Source: Fibrobacterota bacterium (lineage in GTDB: Bacteria > Fibrobacterota > Fibrobacteria > UBA11236). From it: a DNA stretch of 64,000 nucleotides. Both the position numbers and the translations under genes were made by a program. Under the pieces are notes generated by a model. That model saw only the letters and a program-made list of their open reading frames with translations, was not told where the DNA came from and made no database searches. The stretch is from the NCBI GenBank assembly GCA_028287465.1, contig JAQBPO010000066.1:46392-110391 (forward strand), read 5' to 3'. Positions 33,993 through 43,800 of this stretch are shown piece by piece. The stretch's first letter is position 1. Each line of letters starts with the position of its first letter.

Positions 33993-35723
33993 ATGTCCCA
34001 GAAATTGCTTTACGGCACGGAAGAGGATTTGAGGGATTTCGGCGATGACGTCGATTCCAAAGTCCCCGGTCAGGTCAAACAGGATGTTCTCGCGCTTTAC
34101 GATTTGTCCCTTACCGGCTACCAGGAAGGCAGCATCATCAAGGGAACCGTCGTCCGCATTTCGGATACGGATGTCTTCGTCGACATCCGCTTCAAATCCG
34201 AAGGCATCATCAACAAGATGGAATTCAAGGATGACACCGAGCTCGTAGTGGGCAAGGTCATCGACGTGTACCTGGAACAGGTGGAAAACGCCGACGGCCA
34301 GATCATCCTCTCCAAGCAGCGCGCGGACTTCATGCGCGTCTGGGAGCGCATCCGCGAAGCCTTCGAGAAAGAGGAAATCGTCACCGGTACCATCACCCGC
34401 CGCATCAAGGGCGGAGTCGTGGTCGACCTGTTCGGCATCGAAGCGTTCCTTCCCGGTTCGCAGATCGACCTCCGCCAGGTTCCGGATCTCGACGCCCTCA
34501 TCAACCAGAAGATGGACTTCAAGGTCATCAAGGTCAACAAGATCCGCCGCAACATCGTCGTGTCGCGCCGCGTGGTCCTGGAGCAGGAACGCTCCAAGAT
34601 GCGCGACGAAATCATCGACACCCTCGAGAAGGGCCAGATCCGCGAAGGCGTGGTCAAGAACATCACCGATTTCGGCGCGTTCATCGACCTCGGCGGCGTG
34701 GACGGATTGCTCCACATCACGGACATGTCCTGGGGCCGCGTGAACCATCCTTCCGAGGTGGTTTCCCTGGGCGACCGGGTCAAGGTCGTGGTGCTGGATT
34801 TCAACGAGAAGAAGGAGCGCATCTCGCTCGGCATGAAGCAGCTCACCAAGCATCCTTGGGAAGACGTTGCGGCCAAGTACCCCGAGGGCACCAAGGTCAA
34901 GGGCAAGGTCGTATCCATCACGGATTACGGCGTGTTCGTGGAACTGGACCAGGGCGTCGAAGGCCTCATTCATATTTCCGAGATGTCCTGGACCCAGCAC
35001 ATCAAGCATCCGTCCCAGTTGCTCAATCAGGGCGACGAAGTGGAAGCGATCGTGCTCAAATTGGATGCAGAGAACGAGAAGATCTCGCTCGGCCTGAAGC
35101 AGGCGACCCCGGATCCCTGGCAGAACATCGAGGACGAAATCCCGGTGGGCTCCAAGGTCACCGGCGAAATCCGCAATCTCGCGGCCTTCGGCGCCTTCAT
35201 CGAAATCAAGGAAGGCGTGGATGGCCTCATCCACGTGTCCGACATGTCCTGGACCAAGAAGATCAACCATCCGTCCGAAGTCCTGAAAAAGGGCGACAAG
35301 GTCGAATGCATCGTCATGGCCATTGATAAGGACAAGCGGCGCATCAGCCTGTCCATGAAGCACCTCACGGACGACCCGTGGGATACCCTGGCGGAGAAGT
35401 TCCCGGTCGGTACCGAGGTCAAAGCCGTCATCTCCCGCCTCCTGGAGCGCGGAGTGATTGCGGAGCTCGCCGGCGGCATCGAAGGGTTCATCCCCACCTC
35501 GAAGCTGACGACGGATTCCATCCGCAGCCCCGCCGAGGCCTTCAAGCCCGGTGACGAGGTTCCCGCTGTGGTCATCGAAGTGGAAGCCGCATCGCGCAAG
35601 CTTACGCTGAGCGTTGTGGACTTCTTCAAGAACAAGGAAGACGCGGAATGGAAGTCCTACCTGGCGGCCCACAAGCCCCAGGCGACCACCATCGGCGACG
35701 TGGTAAAGCTCGAAGGCGAGTAG
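33993..35723 (+). CDS. rpsA: 30S ribosomal protein S1
   Basis: 576 residues from ATG 33993, with AAGGAG 11 bases upstream; an earlier in-frame ATG at 33969 lacks a ribosome site. Six S1/OB repeats are visible, the first two degenerate ([38 protein letters not shown]), the next three close to consensus ([57 protein letters not shown]) each with an MSW xx-xNHPSEV type tail, and a final divergent one ([19 protein letters not shown]). Helps recruit mRNA to the small subunit. Followed by a strong terminator at 35782. Confidence 0.96.
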   Translation: MSQKLLYGTEEDLRDFGDDVDSKVPGQVKQDVLALYDLSLTGYQEGSIIKGTVVRISDTDVFVDIRFKSEGIINKMEFKDDTELVVGKVIDVYLEQVENADGQIILSKQRADFMRVWERIREAFEKEEIVTGTITRRIKGGVVVDLFGIEAFLPGSQIDLRQVPDLDALINQKMDFKVIKVNKIRRNIVVSRRVVLEQERSKMRDEIIDTLEKGQIREGVVKNITDFGAFIDLGGVDGLLHITDMSWGRVNHPSEVVSLGDRVKVVVLDFNEKKERISLGMKQLTKHPWEDVAAKYPEGTKVKGKVVSITDYGVFVELDQGVEGLIHISEMSWTQHIKHPSQLLNQGDEVEAIVLKLDAENEKISLGLKQATPDPWQNIEDEIPVGSKVTGEIRNLAAFGAFIEIKEGVDGLIHVSDMSWTKKINHPSEVLKKGDKVECIVMAIDKDKRRISLSMKHLTDDPWDTLAEKFPVGTEVKAVISRLLERGVIAELAGGIEGFIPTSKLTTDSIRSPAEAFKPGDEVPAVVIEVEAASRKLTLSVVDFFKNKEDAEWKSYLAAHKPQATTIGDVVKLEGE

Positions 35724-35781
35724 TACGCGGGCCTTCGGATTGTAAGCGGCCTTCCGCCTATGACCCGATTCCGACTTGAAT

Positions 35782-35815
35782 GGGGCTTCTCCTTCCGGGG
35801 AAGCCCTTTTTTTTT
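35782..35815 (+). terminator. Intrinsic terminator of rpsA
   Basis: GGGCTTCTCC and GGGGAAGCCC pair over ten bases (one G-U) around TTCC (35783-35806), followed by nine T residues (35807-35815). About 60 bases after the rpsA stop. Confidence 0.93.
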
Positions 35816-35927
35816 GGCATTTACTTTCCCGCGTGGGGAATTACCTTCACATAGGGTCCCCTTGGGCCGGGGACCCGCGGTTCCCCGTTCCAATGGGATC
35901 CCGGATACCCGAACCAGGAGACGGAAC

Positions 35928-36698
35928 ATGGATGGTAGCGAGATGGCATCGGATGGCGTCGCTTCGGAGGAATCGGCATCGGCATCGGCCGCCGCCCTGA
36001 ACCCGGTGCTGGAATTCCTTTCCCGGTACGGGAAGATGAAAATCAACGTGGCGGAAGCCGAGCGCTGGGGATCCGCCGCCTTGGGAAGCGGATTGCTGCT
36101 TTATGGATTGAAGCGACGGTCCTGGGTAGGGGCGCTGTTCGCCTTGGCGGGAGGCGGGCTTATCCTCCGCGGCGCCTTGGGCAAGAGCCTATTCTACCGC
36201 CTCATCGGGGTCGACAGCGCGACGGGCCAGGGCCTTATGGGGCAGGACGTCGCCAACGATCTCATCCGCGTGGACAAATCCCTGGTCATCCACCTTCCCG
36301 CGGAAGAACTATACCGGTTCCTGCGCAACATGGAGAACCTGCCGCGATTCTTCAGCCACCTCCAATCCGTCCGCACCCTCGATGCAAAGCGTTCGGTATG
36401 GTCGGCACGCATGCCGGCCGGGCTGCCTTTGGAATGGGAAACGGAAATCACCGAAGAACGCGAGAACAGGAAGGTGGCCTGGCGCGCCAAGGAGGGAAGC
36501 GTGCTCCGAAGCGAAGGCGCGCTCGTCCTCGATCCCATGGATGGAGGGAGCCGGACCCAGGTCGGCGTCCACCTGGAATACGATCTGCCCCTCGGGAAAC
36601 CCGGGAAGGTTTTCGCCAGGCTTTTCGGAAAGCATCCCGATCGCCTCATCGATGAGGAACTCCACCGCTTCAAGAGTTTGATGGAAGCCGGGGATTGA
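35928..36698 (+). CDS. YgaP-type membrane domain fused to SRPBCC domain, copy 1
   Basis: 256 residues from ATG 35928, with AGGAG eight bases upstream. After a Ser/Ala-rich tail, residues about 36-90 form the YgaP-like two-helix membrane domain (MKINVAEAERWGSAALGSGLLLYGL, then VGALFALAGGGLILRGALG). Residues about 110-250 form an SRPBCC (START/cyclase-type) domain: VDKSLVIHLPAEELYRFLRNMENLPRFFSHL split by the usual loops, EWETEITEERENRKVAW, and LEYDLPLG. The domain would face the cytoplasm or periplasm and bind a hydrophobic ligand. Clear paralogue of the gene at 46777. First gene of the glucan-synthase module; closed by a terminator-like hairpin before the next gene. Confidence 0.87.
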   Translation: MDGSEMASDGVASEESASASAAALNPVLEFLSRYGKMKINVAEAERWGSAALGSGLLLYGLKRRSWVGALFALAGGGLILRGALGKSLFYRLIGVDSATGQGLMGQDVANDLIRVDKSLVIHLPAEELYRFLRNMENLPRFFSHLQSVRTLDAKRSVWSARMPAGLPLEWETEITEERENRKVAWRAKEGSVLRSEGALVLDPMDGGSRTQVGVHLEYDLPLGKPGKVFARLFGKHPDRLIDEELHRFKSLMEAGD

Positions 36699-36773
36699 AC
36701 CCGCTGGGGGAAAAGTACCCCGGATCCGATATCTTCCGCCCAGCTCCGCCTAACCGCGAAATCGAACCGGAAA

Positions 36774-36804
36774 GGGTTTCTCCCGACTGGGAAGCCCTTT
36801 TTTT
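36774..36804 (+). terminator. Intrinsic terminator or attenuator inside the module
   Basis: GGGTTTC (36774-36780) pairs with GAAGCCC (36791-36797, one G-U) with extra C-G pairs inside, followed by seven T residues. It stands between the YgaP/SRPBCC gene and the GTG-start SRPBCC gene and closely resembles the rpsA terminator. It may limit read-through into the downstream genes. Confidence 0.8.
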
Positions 36805-36894
36805 CTTCTTTCTGAGGCAAAACCCAAAAGGTAGTTTCACCTTAGAACCGAATTCCGGCATGTCCGGGTTCAGGCCGAAGGGGAGGTCCGCAGC

Positions 36895-37353
36895 GTGGGA
36901 GCCGTGTCGCCGTTTTACCATGTGAAGCACAGCCTGGATTTCCAGGCGCCGGTGGAAAAGGTATTCGGGCATTGGACCGCTTTTCTCGATTTCCCCCAAT
37001 TCCTCGACGGCGTGGAATCGGTCCGGGAGGTGGCAAGGTCCAGGTACCTGTTCCAGATCAAGGGATCGAATGATCGCCTCATCCTTTGGGATGCGGTCAT
37101 CACCCGGCTGGTGCCCAACCAATACCTGGAGTGGAGCAGCGATTCCCAGTCTCCCATCCAGTGCTCCGGGCGCGCGCGCTTCCGGGAGCGGTCGGAAGCC
37201 ACGCGGGTGGATCTCGAAGTCGAATACGGGCCCGCCACGGGCTGGATGGCCGGCGAAGCGAATCGCTTCATGGAGCGCTCCCTTCCCGACTACCTGGCCC
37301 AGGATGCCCATAGGATCAAGGACCTGATCGAGGCCGGCGACGCCGGCCTATGA
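36895..37353 (+). CDS. SRPBCC (cyclase/dehydrase, START-like) protein
   Basis: 152 residues, GTG start at 36895 with GGGGAGG eight bases upstream. A stand-alone SRPBCC domain: YHVKHSLDFQAPVEKVFGHW at the N-terminus, FLDFPQFLDGVESVREV, PNQYLEWSSDSQSP and a C-terminal amphipathic helix ending in IKDLIEAGD. Similar in fold to the soluble half of the YgaP fusion before it. Probably binds lipid or another hydrophobic ligand, possibly quinone-like, but the ligand is unknown. 13 bases before the CBS gene, so likely co-transcribed. Confidence 0.82.
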   Translation: MGAVSPFYHVKHSLDFQAPVEKVFGHWTAFLDFPQFLDGVESVREVARSRYLFQIKGSNDRLILWDAVITRLVPNQYLEWSSDSQSPIQCSGRARFRERSEATRVDLEVEYGPATGWMAGEANRFMERSLPDYLAQDAHRIKDLIEAGDAGL

Positions 37354-37366
37354 AGGAGGGATCGAA

Positions 37367-37801
37367 ATGAAAATCAAGGAAATCATGACCCAGAACCCCA
37401 TCTGTTGCGTGGGAGAGACGAACCTGGAAGAGGTCGCGCGCATGATGGTGGAGAACGACTGCGGCGCCATTCCCGTCGTGGAGGACCAGGAAAACTGGAA
37501 GCCCGTAGGGATCATTACGGATCGGGACATAACCACCCGCGCCGTCGCCGAAGGGCGCAATCCCCTGGAAATGACCGCGCAGGAAGTGATGTCCGGGACC
37601 CCCGTGACCATCAGCCAGGAAGCGAGCGTGGAGGAGTGCATCCGCGAAATGGAGACCCACCAGCTCCGCCGCATCCTCGTGGTCGATGAGGACGGGAGCT
37701 GCGCCGGCATCGTGGCGCTTGCCGATATCGCCCTCCACACCGGCGACAGGGAAGTCGTCGAAGTGGTGGAAGAGGTGTCCCGTCCCGCGGGAGACCGTTA
37801 A
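37367..37801 (+). CDS. CBS-domain pair protein, copy 1
   Basis: 144 residues, ATG 37367 with AAGGAGGG. Two CBS motifs form one Bateman module: IKEIMTQNPICCVGETNLEE / GIITDRDITTRAVAEG and AQEVMSGTPVTISQEASVEE / GIVALADIALHTG. Such pairs sense AMP, ATP, SAM or similar ligands. Paralogue of the gene at 48343 (shared CxxENxCGAIPV and PIGIITDRDI patterns). Its TAA stop is in the same frame as the glucan-synthase gene that follows, only 12 sense codons before the latter's ATG, so a tight functional link is likely. Confidence 0.9.
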   Translation: MKIKEIMTQNPICCVGETNLEEVARMMVENDCGAIPVVEDQENWKPVGIITDRDITTRAVAEGRNPLEMTAQEVMSGTPVTISQEASVEECIREMETHQLRRILVVDEDGSCAGIVALADIALHTGDREVVEVVEEVSRPAGDR

Positions 37802-37837
37802 ATCGATGCCGCGGCCTTGGTCGACGGCGGCAGCAGC

Positions 37838-40800
37838 ATGGTAGAAAACCTGCTGCCGCCCGGGACCGAACCGATCCGCGGCGAGATATTCAGCGCCGAT
37901 CATCTCGAAGAATTCGCCTCCGGCCTGGCGGCCCTCCATAGGAACGCCCAGGCCCGGAAGCGCGGTTTCCCGCTCCTGCGCCGGGTCCAGGAGAACGGCG
38001 CCGCGCTCCACGCGGCCCATCGCGGCATCGCCCGGACGGTCCTCGCCGATCGGAGCGTGACTCCCGCAGCGGAATGGCTCGCGGACAATTTCCATGTCGT
38101 CGACGAGCAATTGCGCGAGATCCGCAACCATCTGCCTCCGTCCTATTACCGCGACCTGCCCAAGCTCGCGGAAGGCGAATTCAGGGACTACCCCCGGGTA
38201 TATGCGGTCATATGCGCTTACATAGCCCATACGGACAGCCGCCTGGACGCGGAGGTCCTGACCCGGTTCATCCGCGCCTACCAGAAGGTGCAGCCATTGA
38301 GCATCGGCGAATTATGGGCGATCGCCATCACCTTGCGCGTGGCCCTGATCGAGAACCTGCGGCGCCTGGCCGATCAGGTGGTCGGCGGGCGCGAGGCGCG
38401 CATCAAGGCCGATCAGGTCGCGGATCTGATCCTCGGGCTCCGCGGTTCGGACTCCACGGTGCCGGAGGTGACATCCCGCGACTGGGAGCAGTTCCGGGGT
38501 TCGCCGTACTTCGCCGCATTCGCCGTCCAATTGTTCCAACGTATCCAGGATCAGGCCCCTCCCCAGGCGCCGGCCCTGGAGTGGCTGGACAGGGAACTGA
38601 CGCGCCGAGGGCTTTCCGGCCAGGAAATCATCCGGCAGGAACACCAGAAACAGGCGGCCCTCAACGTTTCCGTCCGCAATATCATCACCAGCATGCGCCT
38701 GGTCCTGGAGCTCGACTGGAAGGAATTCTTCGAGGCCGTCAGCCAGGTGGAAGCCATCCTGCGGGCCTCGCCCGGCTATAGGGACATGGATTTCGCGTCC
38801 CGGGATCTTTACCGGCATGCGGTTGAGAACCTGGCGCGCGGCTCCGGGCAACCCGAAACCGAGGTGGCCGCGAAGGCGGTGCGGTGCATCGAGAACCGCG
38901 ATCCGGGCGCGACCGGAGAAGCCGGGTATTACCTGATCGGCCGGGGCCGGGACGCCTTCGGGCGGGACCTGGGGTATCGCCCGCGTTTCCGCGAGACCGT
39001 CGGGATCGCGATCAAAAGGAACGGGCCCTGGATTTATCCGGGCGCGATCGCGGCCTTCACCGTCCTTTTCGCCGCGCAAGGGGTGGAATCCCTCGCCCAC
39101 AGCGGCATGGGGATGGCCGCGCTCGTATTCCTGGGAATCCTCGGGGCCGTCCCGCTTTCGGAAGGCGCCATGGCCCTGGTGAACCGGTTCGTCATCACCT
39201 TGATCCCTCCCAGCATCCTGCCCAAATTGGATTTCTGCAACGGAATACCGGCCGCCTGCCGCACCATGGTGGCCATACCGGCTATGCTCCGCGGCATCGG
39301 GGACGTACAGGAATTGGTGGAAAGGCTCGAGGTGCATTATCTGGCCAATCCGGACGGCGATATCCGATTCGCCCTGCTCTCGGATTGGTCCGATGCCCCG
39401 CAGGAAGAGATGCCCGGCGACAGGGAGTTGCTGCAAGCGGCCTTGGAGGGCGTGGCCGACCTCAATGAGCGGTATGGGCCCTTGCCGGATGGCGGAACCC
39501 GTTTTTTCCTGCTCCATCGCAAGCGTTTATGGAATCCCAGGGAAGGGAAATGGCTGGGCTGGGAAAGGAAGCGTGGAAAGCTCCATGAATTGAACAAGCT
39601 GTTGCGGGGCGATCGCAACGGCACCTTCATCCTGGACGGAAACGCCGCCGCGACGATCCCGACCAACGTGAAGTACGTCATTACCCTCGACGCGGATACC
39701 CGGTTGCCCAAGGGGGCCGCGGGCGAACTGGCGGGATGCATGGCCCATCCGTTGAACCGGGCGCGCTTCGATTCCGCCAAGGGACGGGTCACCGAAGGCT
39801 ACGCCATCATGCAGCCCCGCGTGGTCCCTTCCTTGCCGGAGGAGCGCGAACAGACCCTTTTCCATTGGGTGACGTCCGGCGAATGCGGTATCGATCCTTA
39901 CGCCGCGGCCGTTTCCGACGTTTACCAGGACCTGTTCGGGGAAGGCTCGTTCAGCGGCAAAGGCATATACGATGTGGATGCGTTCGAGGATTCGCTGAGG
40001 AACCGCATCCCCGAGAACACCCTGCTGTCCCATGACCTGTTCGAGGGCGTCTTCGCGCGCGCGGGCCTGCTCACGGACGTGGAGGTGCTGGAGGAATTCC
40101 CCTCCCATTACGAGGCTTACGCCACGCGGCAGCACCGCTGGACCCGCGGGGATTGGCAGCTGCTGCCGTGGATCCTGGGCAGGGGCAAAGGCCTTCCATG
40201 GCTCGGCCGTTGGAAGATGATCGACAATCTGCGCCGTTCCCTTGTCCCCGTTTGCGCGTTCCTGTCCCTGGCCCTGGGTTGGCTGCTCGCGGTGAATCCT
40301 CCCATCGCCTGGACCGCCATGGTATTGGTCGCCCTCGCCCTGCCCTTCCTGGTATCCGCCGCGGAAGCGGTGGCGCCGCCTCAAAGCGGCATCGCCTTCC
40401 GGCGTTACCTGCGAGATACGGGCCAGAGCCTTCTCCAGGCCCTTTCCAATTACCTCCTTTCAATAGTGCTGCTCGCCCATCAGGCCTGGCTTACGACCGA
40501 CGCGGCCACAAGGACCTTGCTGCGGATCTACGTAACCCGCAGAAAAATGCTGGAATGGGTCACGGCCGCCCATGCCGCCGCCAGGTTGCGGAAGGGCGTG
40601 ACGGGTTTCTACCGGAGCATGGCCGCGGCCGTCCTGCTTCCGGCCGCCATCGTGGCGGCGGCTTTCCTGATGCACCGCGAGGGCAACCTGGCGCTTGCCG
40701 TTCCGTTGCTGGCGATCTGGGCCCTGTCGCCGGCCCTGGCGATGCTGGCCAGCAGCCCGCGCCGCCCCCGGCCCGAAGAGGACCTCACCGCCGAAGAACG

Positions 40801-43800
40801 CATGGAACTTCGCTATACGGCCCTGAAAACCTGGAGGTTCTTCAGGGACTTCGTGGGCCCCCAGGACAATTACCTGCCTCCCGACAATTTCCAGGAAGAT
40901 CCCAAACCCGTCGTGGCGCACCGGACCTCGCCCACCAACATGGGATTATGCCTGCTTTCCATTTCCACGGCCCGGGACCTGGGCTGGCTCGGCCTCGGGG
41001 AGACCGCCCAGCGGTTGGAAGCGGTGCTTGGATCCATGGGGAAACTGGAACGGTACCGCGGACATTTCTTCAACTGGTACGATACCCAGGATCTCCGGGT
41101 CCTCGAACCGCGCTACATCTCCACCGTGGACAGCGGGAACCTGGCCGGTCATTTGTTGGCCCTCAAGCGCGCTTGCCATGATTACATGGCCTCCGAGATC
41201 CTCTCGCCTTCCCTGGAGATCGGCCTGGCGGATCTCATCAATCTGGTGAAGGAGGCCGCTTCGGACTTGCCGTCCAACCTGCGCGTGCAGGCTTTCGGCC
41301 GCAAGCATATGCTCGAGGCCCTGGACGCGCTCGAAGCCCAATTGCTCCCCATCCCGGCCGATGCCGGGGAATGGGCCTCGCGGCTTTCCGAATGGGAAGC
41401 CCTGGCGGAATCCGTGGTGGACGTGGCGCGCAGCCTTGCCATGGAACAGGCCGATCCCATCTTCACGGAGCTCCAGGCCCGCTCTGAATTCCTGCGCGCA
41501 TCCCTTGCGGGAGTCTCCCACGACATCCAGACGTTCTTCCCCTGGGCCGGGGTCGGGGTGACCCTGGAAGCCCTTTGCGACCTGCCCATTCCGGAAACGC
41601 ACCGCCTCCTGCATGGCCGCCTCACCTTGGCTTCCATGGAACAACGCTGCCTGGGCTCCGCCGCGGAACTCCGCGCCCTTCCCTCTGGCGCTCCAGGGGA
41701 GGCCGGCGAACCGTCCCTTTCGCGCGAGCGGGCCTCCTCCTTGGCCTCCGACCTGGTAAAGGCCGCGAAGGAGGCCCGGGCCCTGCTCGACCGCCTGGGC
41801 ATCATAGCGGTAACGGCTGAGCGGATGAGCCTGGACATGCAGTTCTCCTTCCTGGAGGACTCCCAGCGGAAACTGTTCGCAATCGGTTTCCGCGTGCGCG
41901 AAGAGGCGCTCGACCCCAGCTTCTATGATCTCCTGGCTTCCGAGGTGCGGCTTACCAGCTTCCTGGCCGTGGCCAAGGGAGACGTGCCGCCTTCCCATTG
42001 GTTCCGCCTTGGGCGCACCCTGACCCCGGTGGGGAAGGGCGCGACCCTGGTTTCCTGGTCGGGTTCGATGTTCGAGTACCTGATGCCGCTCTTGGTGATG
42101 CGTTCCCCGCCGGGCAGCCTTTTGGACGTGGCCTGCCGGTACGCAGTGAAGCGCCAGATCGAATATGGGGATGACCAGGGGACCCCATGGGGGATTTCCG
42201 AAGCGGCTTATAATATCCGGGACCTGGAGATGACCTACCAGTATTCCAGTTTCGGCGTTCCCGGCCTGGGGCTCAAGCGCGGCCTGAGCGGGGACCTCGT
42301 CATCGCGCCCTATGCCACCGGGCTCGCGGCCCTGGTCGCCCCCCGACAGGCCGCGGAGAACCTCAAACGATTGCGCCAGGAAGGCGCGGCGGGCCGATAC
42401 GGTTTCTACGAGGCCATCGATTACACCAAGGTGCGCCTGCAGGAAGGCGCCCGCGCCACCGTCGTCAAATCGTATTTCGCCCATCATCAAGGCATGATGC
42501 TGGTCGCCCTCGGGAACGTCCTGATGGGCGGGAAGATGCAGGAACGCTTCCACGCCGAGCCCATCATCCGGGCGGTCGATCCCCTTTTGCAGGAACGCAT
42601 CCCCAAGGGCGTTACGGTCTCCAAGCCGCATGCGGACGAAGTGGCGCGGCCATTGAACGTGGACATCGTCACCGAACCCGTTTTGCACCGGTTCACCACC
42701 CCTCACGAGCCCATCCCCCGCACGCATATCCTGTCCAACGGGAGGTACACCGTGCTCATGACCGCGGCCGGTTCCGGGTTCAGCCGGTGGCAAGGCATGG
42801 CTGTCACGCGCTGGCGCGAGGATGCCGTGCTCGACGCGTACGGGCAGTATTTCTACCTGCGCGATCCGGAAAGCGGGGAAACCTGGTCCGCCGGTTACCA
42901 ACCCATGGGGGCCGAGCCGGATTCCTACGAGGCCATGTTCGCGGAAGACCGCGTGGAGATCACGCGACGGGACGGCTCCATCACCACGATCATGGAAATC
43001 GTCATTTCGCCCGAGGACGATGCCGAGGTCCGCCGGATCACCCTGGAGAACAAGGGCAATCGCGCCCGGGAGATCGAGATCACCTCCTATTGCGAAGTGG
43101 TGATGGCGCCCCACGAAGCCGATCTCGCCCATCCCGCATTCTCGAACCTGTTCGTCCAGACGGAATACGTTCCCCACCTGGGCGCATTGCTGGCGACCCG
43201 CCGGGCGCGTTCCTCCTCCGAATCGCCTTCCTGGGCCGCCCATGTCTGCGGCGTGGAGGGAGGTTCCGTGGGCGGCAGCCAGTACGAAACCGATCGGGCG
43301 CGTTTCCTGGGCCGCGGTCGCACGGTGCGGCGTCCGGTTTCCGTGGTCGATGGAAAGCCGCTGTCCAACACCGCGGGCGCGGTTCTGGACCCGGTCTTCA
43401 GCCTGCGCCGCCGCGTTGTTGTCCCGGAAGGCGGCAAGGTCCGCATCTCCTTCACCACCCTGGCCGCGGCCACCCGGGAACAGGCCTTGGCCCTTTCCGA
43501 CAAATACCGCGAGACCGAAGCGTTCGAGCGCGTCGCCACCTTGGCCTGGACCCAGGCGCAAATCCAATTGCGCCACCTGGGCATCGGGCCGGACGAGGCG
43601 CGCCTGTTCCAGCGCCTGGCCAACCGCCTTTTCTTCCCGGACCCGGCCTTGCGGCCGTCGCCCGATCTCCAGGCCTTGAACCGCAAGGGTCAGGATGCCC
43701 TTTGGGCCTACGGGATTTCCGGGGATTTGCCGATCGTCTTCGCCAGCTTCGATGAGGTAGGGGACAGGAACCTGGCCCGGGACCTCTTGAAGGCCCATGC

